Part shown: one piece after another, positions 11,941 through 23,960 of the stretch
Position numbering within the stretch: the first letter of the stretch is position 1
Layout: every line of letters begins with the position of its first letter
Assembly (NCBI GenBank): GCA_022113835.1
Contig: JAILWY010000007.1
Coordinates: 12,129,001-12,193,000, forward strand
Origin: Atopsyche davidsoni
Taxonomy: Eukaryota > Arthropoda > Insecta > Trichoptera > Hydrobiosidae
Length of the DNA: 64,000 nt
Reading direction: 5' to 3'
Notes under the pieces: generated by a model
The model's database searches: none
Told to the model about the DNA's origin: nothing
What the model saw: the letters and a program-made list of their open reading frames with translations, nothing else
Program-made: the position numbers and the translations under genes

Positions 11941-12225
11941 ATTTACCATATATATTAATTTTAGATTAATGTTAATCAGGATGCGTATTTATTTACCCAT
12001 GCAGGTATTAGTATGTTTATGTGATTAAGCATATTTTTTCACACATTGAAAATGATTAAAGAAAACTCTCAGAAAATATCATCGTGACTGCCATGAAAGC
12101 ACCGGCCATGAAAGCTTGGGGATGTGGGTTCGAATCCCTCACAAGTCACGATGATATTTTCTGAGAGTTTTCTTTAATCATTTTCAATGTGTGAAAAAAT
12201 ATGCTTAATCACATTTACCATATAT
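11941..12225 (-). mobile_element. Palindromic tRNA-derived SINE, copy A, with 13-bp target duplication
   Basis: ATTTACCATATAT occurs exactly at 11941-11953 and 12213-12225, so the unit 11954-12212 is an insertion. It contains perfect 71-bp inverted arms (12019-12089 and 12144-12214, the last bases overlapping the duplication). They are separated by a 54-nt loop holding the 3' half of a tRNA-like unit with B box GGTTCGAATCC (12127-12137). On the minus strand the order is inverted body, inverted tRNA 3' half, forward body, then a unique tail ending ATTAATCTAAAATTAATATA. No protein is encoded; mobility would depend on a LINE reverse transcriptase elsewhere. Copies of the same family lie at about 35.0, 36.6-37.1 and 63.1-63.4 kb. 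Confidence 0.88.
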
Positions 12226-12640
12226 GTCATAAACTAATTTTCCACGTGTATTCTACGAATTACTGGCTTGATTTTTTTTTAATATTTCACATATATATTT
12301 TTAACGTATGAAATATGTTTGAAGATGGTTTTATAGTTAACAATATGAAATAATAATATTTTGTTCACAAAAATATTACGCATTTTCTCATCATATGTAA
12401 ATATTTTATTGCCTTGTAAATCCGTTTGATGTTTTTTGCAAATAATATATGTTTTATAATAAAATTTCTGTATTCAGAAATAATACCGCCGTATTCCAAT
12501 TTAACTTTTTATTTTTCACAATAAATAATGTAATTTTTTTATGATTTATTTCATACGAAGTTTCAAATCAAAAGATTTGCATTATTTTCCAAGAAGCATA
12601 AATTAACACAAAAATAATATGTTCGGCTTTCTGAAAGGCC

Positions 12641-12865
12641 TTATGGCTTATTATTAGACGATCGTTCAAATATATGTTTTAAGGTGAATACCATGAGTTG
12701 CAATGCAGAGATGATGCTATAGATTCCATCAGTTTGGGTAGCAGAGCTGACAGCAGCTGTCCGACAGTTCAAGCTTGTTACACCCGCTATTGTGCTTCGG
12801 GTGATTGATTGATTATCGGACACGGACATATTGGTCGAGAGAAGCCACACTGAAGATACAGTCAA
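12641..12865 (-). CDS. Open frame in GC-richer island, uncertain
   Basis: A 74-codon minus-strand frame from an ATG at 12865. Within it an acceptor-like CTGTATCTTCAG lies just ahead of a segment reading STNMSVSDNQSITRSTIAGV, and a donor-like ATG|GTATTC follows near 12690. The segment is rich in Ser and Thr. I recognise no family. It may be an exon of about 150 bp or chance; splice strength is moderate at best. Confidence 0.15.
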   Translation of the reverse strand: MTVSSVWLLSTNMSVSDNQSITRSTIAGVTSLNCRTAAVSSATQTDGIYSIISALQLMVFTLKHIFERSSNNKP

Positions 12866-15800
12866 GTGCCAAGTCAGCTAGGCAAGATGTGCCGACGTAT
12901 TAATTAATAGTGATGCTTTGCAAAATAATATTTTCGAGATCAGGGTTTAATGACAACCCTCATTGATTACATAGCGTCGAATTCAGACTTATCAAAGGTT
13001 TTCAGTTTACAGGTATACTGTCTATACTTCAGGATGCCATACGCTAGTCTGATACATAAAAACTGCGGAAACCACGATGATCGAGAATTTATTATTTTAT
13101 TATGATAATTAATCATTTTAAAATCACGTTTTAAGAATGAAACTATTATTCATATTGCAGAGTTTAAACATGTTCAATTTGTTAAATATTTATACAAATT
13201 TTACTGTGCAGATAATTCATGAAGCTAACAATCATTGTTGAAATATATACACTGACTTATTTATATGAGAGATACATAATAAATTTTATTTATTAAATTT
13301 GAATTACTTTGAAATATGTAAATTTTCTTTTGGTGTTGTTGAAATTTATGCTTTCGTAAGCACTGTGCGCAGATAACAGGTAAAATTTAATTCGTCGTCG
13401 TAATATAATGGTATTTTCAGGTATTTTCGATTGCATCTTTAGAGTGCCACTTCAGCCCACTCGCAACAACCCTTAACGGCGATATACACATTTTATCTCT
13501 ATTCGAGAGCAATGACACATTTCCTGGAATAAACCCACTATGAATGAGCTGCAGCTCAAACGCGAAACTAATGAATACATAATGTATATGCAAATTTTTA
13601 TATTATAGTATTACGTAGAATCGATTGATTTCAATTATAACAAAAAATACAGACTCCTTATTAAAACTCTCTGAAATATTTTTTATCCAGTCAAATTTGT
13701 CGTATTATTCAAAGTAATTTATTTATATTTATTAAATAACCTTTCTATTAGTTTTATCTTAAAATTCTTTAAGTCAAATGTTTGTTTATCCACTGCTATT
13801 TAAAATTCGCTCTATTAAAAATTAATATCCACATTCTGATTCAACATTGCACAATATAATTCTCGATTTACATATCATCACTTCTTTATAAATTTATAAT
13901 CAAAAAATGACTTTGAAATATATGTGGTATCAAAAAAATATGTGTTACTTAATTTTTTATCATGTTTATTTATTTAATGTTATTGTTTACTTTAAAAAAA
14001 CAATTATAATTAACCATGCGTTTTAATTTTTTTTTAAATTAAGTTGATATTATTTAACATTCAATCTAGCTCTGCGCCATATCTTTTATTCGTATTTTTT
14101 TTTATCTAGCTCAGTAAGAAGTTATGAATCTATTTCTGCCAAATAAGCACCTGCTAGCTTTTCCTTAAATTTCTCGTGCCAGAACCAATATAGGATTTGG
14201 AATTCTGATTGTGAGACTTTGTGGGCTTTAGTTGCTTTGGATTCGATTTTTGGCTTTGTCGTTTATATCTGTGCGCTTTTGCAATCCTTACTTTATAAAC
14301 TTTCATTGTGAAAGTTACTCAAAAAACCTTATGTTGCATTTGTGAGCACACTTATGTGTACATTTTAAATTATTATCATTAACAGATCATAAATTTTCAG
14401 GAATAAACAAACAATAGTAAGTATACAAAATATCAACAGAGGAACATTATCATTACTCACAAATCTAATATTTATTTTGTGAACGTTAATTATTTGTAAA
14501 AAAAAAAAAACTAAGCAAAAACACCACTAGTTTATATTATGTGTGAGAGTTTTATGTAAATATTGAGTCAGCTTTAAAATTTGTGAAACAAAAAACCACT
14601 ATATCACATTTTAGTAATTTTTTAAAATTTGTTTGTTTATTTAATATTTATTAAACCTTTTTTCCTTTGATAGCCGATTATTAAGTTTTTTTTAAAATAT
14701 AATAATGGGTTAATTGTACAGTGCATACAAGTAACAAAAGTGTAATAAAAATTTGGTAAAAACTTTTGAAATTTTCAATTGCGGCAGTTTAAAATATTAT
14801 AAAAGTATTTGTTAACTTTTATTGAGATTAAACTGCTTTTTTGCTTGAACAGATCACACAGCACTGACTCATTTATAACAGTCAGCTTTTAGCCGAACAA
14901 TAACGTCAAATTGTCTTTGCTTTAGGTAGATAACACTTTAGGGTGAATCTGACTAAACACGCTCATTATATAAATTTGAAGGTGCTAAGATTAGATCTAT
15001 GTCTTGATATGCAAATCATTTTATAAATATATATTTTTCATAAAAAAAACTTTTACTTAAAATTGTCTTAAGAAACGAAAAGTTCAAAACACTCAGTGAC
15101 TAGTTTATTTAAAAGGTTCATTTAAGATTCGTTTTTGTTATTTCTTCAGTTTTTACTGAATCGGTGGTTATCATAAATCCAATCCACCGCCTTTTTTATA
15201 TTAATTCTTCAAGGAATACAATTTATGGTCCCTTCGACGCAGAGCCTGGAAGTTTTGAGTTTTTAATCGATTTAATATTCAAACTCCATATTTTACAATC
15301 TTATACATCGTACTTTAGTAAAAAAAAGCCAAAGAAAAAAACTAAAAAGTACTTTATGATTTCAAATATTATTTTAAAAACGCTTTTTATTATGATTGTG
15401 GAGCTGCGGAGTTTGTTTGAAAATGCGAAAAGCACCTGAAAACGTTTGAACTTTTTGGCTGTTGTGTGGAATATATTGATAAAAATATTTATACATGCAG
15501 AGACATTGTTTTGTAGAATATAAAAAAATATATATTTAAAACAAATCTGTTTTAAAGATTACTAAAATAGTTCACGGTAACATGGAGAGCTTTTAATATG
15601 AAAACATAAAACCATTCATATCAGCAAAATTCAAGTACATAGTCAATTTATATGTTTAGCGTAGTTTATCCGTCTCATTACAGAATGCTCATTTGATGCC
15701 ATCGCAGCTTACTTATAAGTTGAAATTTAAATACTCCAATGACACAAACAATTTGATCAATGCTTAGATACACCCTTTCGATTAGCGAGAACCACACGCG

Positions 15801-16740
15801 AGGCTTTCTTTGCCGAAAATAGTTGCCGGGAAAAGGGTTTCGGTACTAATGTGCTGTAAATAACAAACAGAGGGGAAGAATAGCAAAGCGACAGCTAGCG
15901 AGAGTTTACTTCTAATGAGTTTTGTTTCCTTAGTTGTATTTTTAAAACAACTATAGCGTAACTGTTGTCAAACAACTTTACCGACAATTACTATATTTAA
16001 GATTTGATAGATTCCAATATACAACAAATAATTTTTATGTATCATTGCTTAAATTGTTGAATCTCTTAAAATAATCAAAATCGAATATAAACTTTTTTCA
16101 GTGAATACATGTAATCATCGTTGACTACGTGCTCTATTTTTTAAATATATATAAAAATAACTTAAAATAAGAGATTCATTTGAATCTCTTTTTAACTTTT
16201 ATATACATATACGATGGCAAATTTAAAGTAAAATAAAATATTTTTTTAATATGTTTTATACGTTTGGAGGGCGTTGCATTTAAAATACATATTTAGTATT
16301 AAAAAGGATCTAGTTTTATGTGTTTATCATTATTTTATAATATTTTATAGCATTATTCGAATAAATAGCTATTATAAGACGAGCTGCAAACCAAATTGAC
16401 TCTTAAATCAATTATAATAAGCTTGCTTATTTAAGACAACAGATTATTTATCTCTGTCATAGACAATTTAACTATACATTAGTCAATCGTTTTAGACTAT
16501 GAAAACCTTATTTAATTTTTACTGATATTTATATTAGAACCTAACATAAAAACCTTAGAGAACTTAAGAGTACAATATAATTATTTTTTCAATAACGAAT
16601 CGGCAAGAAATATTTTAATATAACATTTTTGGATGATTTTAATAACGCAAAATACAAAAGAGTGAAAGTCAATATTTTCATGTAATATCGTAATTTTTTA
16701 AGTTGCATACAAAACGTTAAAAGCATTTTAAAGATTTCGC
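12866..16740. other. AT-rich stretch, no supported gene
   Basis: Nothing identifiable. A GC-richer patch lies at about 15770-15910. A short perfect inverted repeat AAGAGATTCA/TGAATCTCTT (16169-16190) is followed by T residues. The 91-codon frame at 15164-15439 is lysine/phenylalanine-rich, as expected from AT-rich DNA. Confidence 0.65.
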
Positions 16741-17030
16741 ATGCAGAAAGGCTCTCATTGTCTTCGTAATGGCAATCTCATGACCCGATATCTGCCGTCA
16801 CAATGCCGCGACCGAATTCCTCGCTGCTAATTGCCAGAGTCGAAGAGAGAGAGAGAGAGCGAGGGAGCAAAAAACAGAGAGAGAGAGAGTCACTCGAGGT
16901 AATTTATCACCCGGTCCTCGGTTTTCACCATCTCATTTTCAGCACCTGCGATGGAGGCTTGATTTCGCTGGATTTCAGGAAATTTCTTCCCTTTTTGTTG
17001 CTGTAAGAAGCCAGCTCAGCTGGAATCGAA
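16741..17030 (+). other. GC-richer island with (GA)n and a possible short exon
   Basis: Two GA runs lie at about 16844-16859 and 16875-16889. Further on, the acceptor-like GGTTTTCACCATCTCATTTTCAG ends at 16942. A donor-like GCT|GTAAGA follows at 17003, leaving a 60-bp segment (16943-17002) that is open in two of three frames. It lies inside a 67-codon frame from 16803 whose first part is the GA repeat (ERERE). The splice signals are good but the segment is short. No product is recognised. Confidence 0.2.
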
Positions 17031-20000
17031 TAGAAAGTAATGTGATATAGAGATTGATCTTATCTTTTTTTTAGAATCTGAGTGCGTCTTTGAATTAAAC
17101 CTTAGCTTATTTGATAACTTGATTTTCTAAAAAACCAAAAAAATGTATGTATTTTATATATCCACAAAAAACTGACTTTGACATAATAAATATGAACTAA
17201 GAGATCTACAAATCATAATAGTCTGTTTTTGATAAACTCAACAAAGCTAACCCATTTATTTCACATAAAAAGTAAAAGTATACAGCAAACGTTCATAATT
17301 AGTGATAAAATTTTTTGAACGTCGAAAAATTCATTTTTTAGTGATAATAAATATATTAGAAGTTTTTCGCAAAAATAAGTATTCAAAGTATTTTTAGTTA
17401 ATTGATTTACAAATCGATTCATATGTGAATCGATTACCTTATTTAGAAAATTCAATTAATATATTTAAAATGATCCCACTTTTCGTTTTTAATTTCATAA
17501 ATTCATACTATGATTAATAACCTTGTTTTCAAAAATATTTGGATATATTTTTACTCAATGATGCATAAAGTATTATTGTCGAATAATATTTTTTTTCACA
17601 CATGCATATAAAATAAAATACCGCAATTTCAATTTTAAGTGTGATATTTAAATAATGAAATATAAAAGACAGTAAATTATTAAATTTAAATTTATTTTAG
17701 GCCATGTAACGTTATAATTAATTTTCCGTTAATATGAATTATATGCAAATTTAATAATATTGCTAGCTTCAAATCAGCATAAAGGTGTATTTATTCTCTG
17801 ACTGGTTAGAAGGTTTTGTGTTTGAATCAAAGCGGAAACATACTCATATTTTAATTACGTATCAGTATTTTTTTTCTTATATAAGCTTGTGTTTATTTTA
17901 CAAACAATATTTAGTAATATCAAAGTTTAGTTTCACACAGTCTAAAGCTGTTTTACTGTCAACGTCTGTTAATGAAGTTTCTGTCGATATCGAACACTTG
18001 AATGCTTTTTATCAGATCCATTTGACTAAAACGCTGCACTTAAAAAAATGCATCATGGCGGCGTTTGTGACGGGAAAATAAAAAAAATGGAGGGCTGTGG
18101 CGTGATACAACAAAAGGCTACTTCCAATTCAAAACAGAACGGAGAATCTTTGTGTTTTATTCGCGTTCTTGATTCTAAAGAAGGCTTTTTTTTCAGTTTC
18201 ATTGAATAATAAGTTCGAAGAATACTTTCTTACGTCACTGTATAAAATCAAAAAAAGTAATATAAGAAAATATTAACCAATAAATTGTTCACATTTAAAT
18301 ATTTTAAATACAGTTTTTTTTAGTTATATAAAAAAAAATGCCTTATAAAAATCAATTCTTAAAATTTAGTATTTTATTTCAAATTTAAAAGAAAACTTTA
18401 AAAGAGTTTTATTTTTCAGTCGAAATAAGCTTAAAGCTTATATTTTTATACTATTTTTGACTTGTTATTCTAATTTTTTGTAACTACTAATAATAAATAT
18501 GAAAAGAAAACTTTATTTTAAATTCAAATATTTTAAAACTGTTTTGTGTAGAATTATTAAAAATACATTTATTAAACACGATGAATACCTTTTCCGTGAT
18601 TAAAAAAATATACAAATTGAAAAATCTGCGAATACCTTTCTTGAAGGTATTTAAATATACTTTGAATTAATCTGCAGAAGTCACTAAAGCTCAGATCTTC
18701 TTGCACCGTCCTCGAACATTTTATATAATAAGCTTTCGGAGATAATGCCTCTTCAAACGTAATTATGTTCTTAATTGCAAGTTCATAAAAGTGAACGGAG
18801 CAAGAGCAGTAAATGGCTTGAAATTAAAATCGTGATAAAGATTTTATCTCTTATATCAATTTACATTTGATGTTAATGTTAAACGCTTATAAAGTTGTCT
18901 ATTCAAAATTAAAGTAGCACCTCTGTACTTGAACAAAATATTTTCGAAGTATATTACTCACAAAAATACATTTTATGGTCATATACATTGATGAGTTCAT
19001 ATAAACAAACCTAAGTTTAATTATTGCTTATAAACTTTGCAAGGCATTAAAATGGCTTTTCCTTGGAGTGTTAAGGTTTTCATAAATATATCGAGCATTA
19101 TATAATACCATAAGGCTTAATATAGCCTGCATTTAATATGCAGTGTAGGTACATAAGTCTGAAAGGAAAATGAACTCTATAAGAGGCGAGCAAGTCTTCT
19201 AGTAATTGTGCTCTCAATCGCCTTCACTAGAATATATTTCAAAGGAAAAGATGGAGCTTGGGTTAAACCTTATCCAGGCCAGAAAAATAAATCATTAAAA
19301 CTATCAGCATTTTAATAGGGTAATGCGAAATATAATAACTAAAAATTACTTCCTACATTTTTTATAACTATCTTTATTTCCCGTGTTAAAATTAAAAAAA
19401 AAACAGAATATACGTAATAGTTTTATTTGGAAATAATCATTATTGAAAAACAAGCATATACAATAAACGATATCTTTATTTGCATCTTTGTACAAAATTT
19501 TCTGGAAAGATTAACAATTAGCGATTGACTTCTAATTAACATTCTGTACCCTGTATCTAGATGCTTCAAAGCGAACCTTTGGTCATTTATTTTGTTTCAA
19601 CTATACAATAATGTCTGTTATCAAGAGGCCCCTGTAATGTGAACATCTCCCATGAACCCTTCTTATGCCTGAAAGCTTTGAAAGCCTTTAGAGTTTCAGA
19701 ATTCCGCCCTAAAGCCTTTGACACATTTAAGGATGTTGATTATTCCCCAGAAGAGATTAGAGTTGATAAGTGCCTTGTTATCTTGTTTATTATTAACAAA
19801 TTATTTTTTTTCTCGGTTAACGGCTTGTATTAACAATTAGCTCGTACATCATACTTAAACAAAAAAGTTTTTTTAAATTGGCTAAAATAAAAATAGCAAC
19901 GAAAAATTATTTATTAGTTAATTAAAAAATAACATTGATTGACTTTTGGATATAAAAATAAAATACATATAAAAGTTAGATGTTCCCAAATATAGATTAA

Positions 20001-20789
20001 AAAAATAAAATCAGATTATTGTGCGATAATGATTTTATATTGTGCAAATTTTTATAAATAAATTTTCTGGATTAAATAACAACAAAATAATCAGTAGATT
20101 GATCGGTTATATTTTTTCAAAGCTATATATATTGTATGGAAAACCAATTTGATTGTTTCAATGCAATATATATGTTGATTTATTGTGCATTAAAAATATT
20201 TTTAATAATTTATAATTGTAAATATATTCCGAATAATCTTGCTAGTTCACCAAAACTGAAAACTAAATTTTTTTATTAATTTAAAATTTTCATCGTGCTC
20301 GTTAGCTCTAAAAAGTATTTTTGAAACGTTGCTTATAGGTTATAAAAACGTATATAAATCATACGTTTAACCATAAATCCTGAAAATTTCTACTAAGGTG
20401 TGACTTGAGATCGTTGGCCTTGAAACACTACTTGTGGCCATGAGTTTTTAAAGAATTACTGAATTATATCTGACTTTAAAAAGTATTCATGAAGCGTGAC
20501 TTGTGATCATTCGTTCTGAAAAGTAATACTTAAATGTGAGTCCTGAAAAAGTTTTGTAGAGGAAAAATCACATATGCGACAGTGATATTACTCCCGTAGA
20601 TATAAAAATATTTAATCAGTGAAGATCGTTTTTATAAAACACAATATACTTTAAAAAAATGACGTATGTAAATAAATGAGTGGTTGTGTTTTATATTCAA
20701 TGAGATTCAACTTTTTAGCCTTACTGCAAGTTTTGTATCCTTCCTGTAAATTCACCAAAACGAGGTGAAATTTTGCATTGCTCTATTAG
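17031..20789. other. AT-rich stretch, no supported gene
   Basis: Featureless apart from an inverted repeat AATCGATTCA/TGAATCGATT at 17412-17435 and short random open frames. A 98-codon frame at 17785-18081 begins with a non-ATG codon and has no motif. A slightly GC-richer patch lies near 19640-19760. Confidence 0.65.
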
Positions 20790-21054
20790 TTTAAATCCAT
20801 CACGGTGACAGTTCAAATACTTGCTATGCAAGTAAACGCGATTAGGGAGTGCTCGAATGCAAAATTTACTTCCTAAGTGAATAGTCGTTCAACCCCACTC
20901 ACTCGTGTCTGGCGCAGTTGCAAGCCAGCCATATATGTGCACTTCAATCTGGCGAATGTTGTACCGACCAACTACGTAATGCAATAGGTGTGAGCTGGTG
21001 TAGAGCTCTCAGAGCAACACCTTGACAAGTCCAAATACGCGTGATGGATTCAAA
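20790..21054. mobile_element. Possible small terminal-inverted-repeat element (MITE-like)
   Basis: AATCCATCACG at 20794-20804 is repeated inverted as CGTGATGGATT at 21040-21050. The match extends to about 15 bp with one mismatch. The enclosed ~260 bp is clearly GC-richer than its flanks and has further foldbacks (GGTGT/ACACC near 20985-21025). I cannot identify a clean target duplication or a known superfamily from the ends. The abrupt composition change supports an inserted unit. Confidence 0.4.
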
Positions 21055-21688
21055 TTACAATAAATAATATCATCTGAGTTTTTGGTATAATTAACACACT
21101 ACCTTCTTTGGCATTAATCGATTATGAATTATGAATCTCAGCGTAACTGAATTATACTAATTTTTTAGATATCTGCAACAGATTGGAAAATATGTCGTAG
21201 ACATTATGCCCATATCAAATGAGTATATATCAAATAAAAATAGACTGTTATGAAACCACAAAAAACCAATTAAAAATATTGTTTGTGTTATCAATATTTG
21301 TTCGTTGAGCTTTTATATATTTCCCTGTTTGTAAATATAGCATTACTGTTCCCAAATTTACTTATGATTTCGTCTTTGCTGATTTTATTTTGAGAATTGT
21401 TGATACAAAAATAAGTCGATTGATCTTTCGCTTGTCAGATTCAGTCATTTATCTTTGAGTTAATGGAGTGAAATAATTGATGGTTTTACTATTTGAAATG
21501 AAACGGTTCTTGGTTGAAACGGATTTCAGTAACGATGCTTTTTGATTGGCATATTGATTATTTTTTAACATTTTTAATTTGTTTCACTTACTTTTTAATG
21601 AAAAATAATTGTGGCATAGAAATTATAAAATATTTGATAAATTTTTAAGTACAAAAGTATCACATCATATATTTTAAAACTAACAAAA

Positions 21689-21892
21689 ATGAATGGAATA
21701 AATTTTGTTTGCTTTATTTCCACAAGCTTTGTTCTCAACCTCCTCAATTTTTCTTCCACCACTACGGCTTCACCCTCATCCATTGGACACCCTTACAGAC
21801 TGACCGAGGTCCACTTGGGGATGGTTTTATACCAAGCCACCCCTGAGCTGTCGCGCTACAACTGCGCTCGCTGCAAACCACCCCCTTGCTAG
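21689..21892 (+). CDS. Small secreted-like open frame, uncertain
   Basis: A 67-codon frame from an ATG. The first ~28 residues look like a signal peptide (hydrophobic FVCFISTSFVLNLL followed by small residues). The C-terminal part RYNCARCKPPPC has three cysteines. The 3' part (from ~21740) is clearly GC-richer than the surroundings. I do not recognise a family, and there is no promoter or polyadenylation evidence. A 62-codon minus-strand frame overlaps it. It could be a small secreted peptide or a chance frame. Confidence 0.2.
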   Translation: MNGINFVCFISTSFVLNLLNFSSTTTASPSSIGHPYRLTEVHLGMVLYQATPELSRYNCARCKPPPC

Positions 21893-22969
21893 ATTGCAAT
21901 TTTACAAAGTAACTTGGTTTATCTTTTCACCCTAGTCACGTGGGATTTTCTAAAATTGATTTTTTTTAATAATAAATGATAGATTTTGTACAAAAAATAG
22001 TTAAAATTAAATAAAAAAATTATGTTGCTTTGAACCATTTATAGTTTTTCGTAATAAACGTATATTCGTGATGAACAACATCTTAGTTATTTTTTTCCAT
22101 CATGCCAATATAATTATTTATTCCACTCATCAGCTTTAAATGTCACTATCCCGAAAATGGCTTAAAATGAAGGTTAAAGTATCTCTCGGGTTCAAACTAT
22201 TTCAGATTTATATTTTATAGATTTGACAAAAGTTACTTGAAGCATTATAGTATTACAGTATTTAATACTGAATACTTAAACTACAATATAACTTCAGGAT
22301 TCTACCATCAGCGTGGAAGCCTTTAAGACAATTCTCAAGTTCTTAGCATTGTTTTATCAAAATAAAAATGTCACACATTTTAACAATACAATCTTAATAA
22401 CATTGAATTTAATAAAAGAACTTTTCCGCAGGTCAACAGACATGCAAGAAATTTTCCTCTCTTTATAAGGCAGTATATTTCAGTTGTAGACTTGCCCGAA
22501 CATGAAATATGGCGTGCTAAGTGGAGATTACTATCAGATGTTAGACATTTAAGGTCAGTAAGTGAACAATTTAAAATGCACTTGTTTATTATTCTGTACT
22601 ATATATTTCAGCGGAAGTTTTCGTGTTGTATAAAGTTGTTGTTTGCATTTCAAGGTTATTATTGATATTTTGGTAGCTTTGAACGTGTTTTCCTGTTGTT
22701 TGGAACTCATCGTTACAGTAAGTAGTATGTGCAAGTAGTAAATTTAACTTTGTTTTTAGGAAAAAATAATAATGGTTTTAGTTCTATGATAATCAAAATA
22801 CACTTTAAGTTTTTTTTCTCTATAAAGCGACTTGTTTCTTTAACTTAAAACTACCAAAATAAATTTATCAGTATTCCTCAATTTTTTAAAATATCTGTTC
22901 ATATATTTCTCTGTGTCAAAAAAACTATGTCATTTGGATTCAAAAATTGAAATTTAAACACTTTTCAAT
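21893..22969. other. AT-rich stretch, nothing supported
   Basis: No gene or repeat recognised. A segment with good-looking splice sites (acceptor TATATATTTCAG to donor ACA|GTAAGT near 22612-22717) has stops in all three frames, so it could at most be a non-coding exon. Confidence 0.6.
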
Positions 22970-23800
22970 CATGACAAAAACTGTATAATGTCCCGAAGAT
23001 GACCAATCCTTCATTAATATTGATAATATTCATTGAAGATAAAAACAGGATACTAGATGATTAAGTCAAAGTTGTCTCTCAATTCAGTTTACTTTGAATT
23101 TGATAATATTTTAAAAAGACAAAAACAAAAAAAGTCAAAGGTAACAAAGTCAACTTTGTCCCTCAGCTAAACAATCTATCGTTGAATTTGACAAATTTTT
23201 GATCAAAAAATATTCAGTAAACTAGGTTACAAAGTCGCGGGGTTACCAAGGTAGAGCAATGGCGACTTTGGAACAGTCTCAACGAGCTGGTGCCTCAAGG
23301 ACCAGCAAACTTGGAACGAAGTCATCCCATTTGTTGAGATGACAATGCCAGCTAGGCCCCAGAGCCCCGACCTGAGGAGAAACCCACGAACAAGAAAAGA
23401 AGAAGGATCGAGAGCTGGAGAGCACGATGAGACACCATACTCCATGATTTTCAGCGCATCACGGAGATGCTGTCTTTATAGATAATCAGAGACGAATGTC
23501 TGATATGAACAGAAGAAAGTGGAGGCAGACTCGCGGCAGAAAGTGCGCTCTCTGGGAAACTCCTCTTCACGAAAGAATGAATCGAATGCATTATATAAAT
23601 ATATATATATAGATTAAAGAACAGCTGTTGGCACCCGGAAGTAGTAATACAGTGCTGATAAAAAAGGTTACAAAGTCGACTAAACAATCTCTCATTAAAT
23701 GTAATATTTTTTTGATCGAGACATAACTAAATTACGTCGACATTGTCCCCCAACTGAATAGTCACTCATTAATTTTGATAGCATTTCGATTGCTAAGCTC
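22970..23800. repeat. Degenerate ~85-bp minisatellite, interrupted
   Basis: About five diverged head-to-tail copies share a core of the kind TTGTCCCTCAGCTAAACAAT, followed by a TTGAATTTGA-like segment. Copies begin near 22974, 23053, 23133, 23223 (resuming at 23665) and 23730, with spacing of roughly 82-85 bp in the first four. Two junctions carry GGTAACAAAG and GGTTACAAAG 85 bp apart. The fourth copy is split by the retroposed insert at 23238-23664. Similarity between copies is moderate, so the array is old. Confidence 0.55.
23224..23678 (+). mobile_element. Retroposed 427-bp sequence with 14-bp target duplication
   Basis: AGGTTACAAAGTCG occurs exactly at 23224-23237 and 23665-23678. Between them lies 427 bp of GC-richer DNA unrelated to the minisatellite it interrupts. 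Its right end, GTGCTGATAAAAA, is a short A-rich tail directly at the duplication, so the plus strand is the sense strand. This is the signature of target-primed reverse transcription. Frames inside are short (QSQRAGASRTSKLGTKSS; MNRRKWRQTRGRKCALWETP) and do not match a reverse transcriptase that I recognise. Options are a 5'-truncated LINE, a SINE or a processed transcript fragment. Confidence 0.75.
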
Positions 23801-23960
23801 ATGCCGTATAAATCCAATAGGCCTGGCGCGAGGCCCCGAGGTGCCAACACCGCGGAACTAACTACGCTACATGCCTTAACTCAATTATACAAGCGTGGAA
23901 ACATTCCGCGTCCCCCGGAGACTAAGTTCTCCTGTAAATAAATAAATCAACAGAATTGCC
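23801..23960. other. GC-rich island with TATA-like word
   Basis: A CCGTATAAATCC word near 23805 is followed by GC-rich sequence with a GGCCT/AGGCC hairpin and CCGCGG. It could be a regulatory island or promoter, but no transcript or reading frame follows. It lies just after the minisatellite. Confidence 0.2.

Noticed and set aside
16169..16193. Hairpin followed by T run, like a bacterial terminator
   Set aside because: The context is eukaryotic and AT-rich; short hairpins followed by T are expected by chance.
17785..18081. 98-codon plus-strand frame as a gene
   Set aside because: Non-ATG start, composition typical of AT-rich DNA and no motif.
22612..22717. Segment between TATATTTCAG and GTAAGT as a coding exon
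   Set aside because: All three frames contain stops.
23805..23840. TATA-box promoter at TATAAATCC
   Set aside because: No gene or reading frame downstream, and TATA-like words are very common here.
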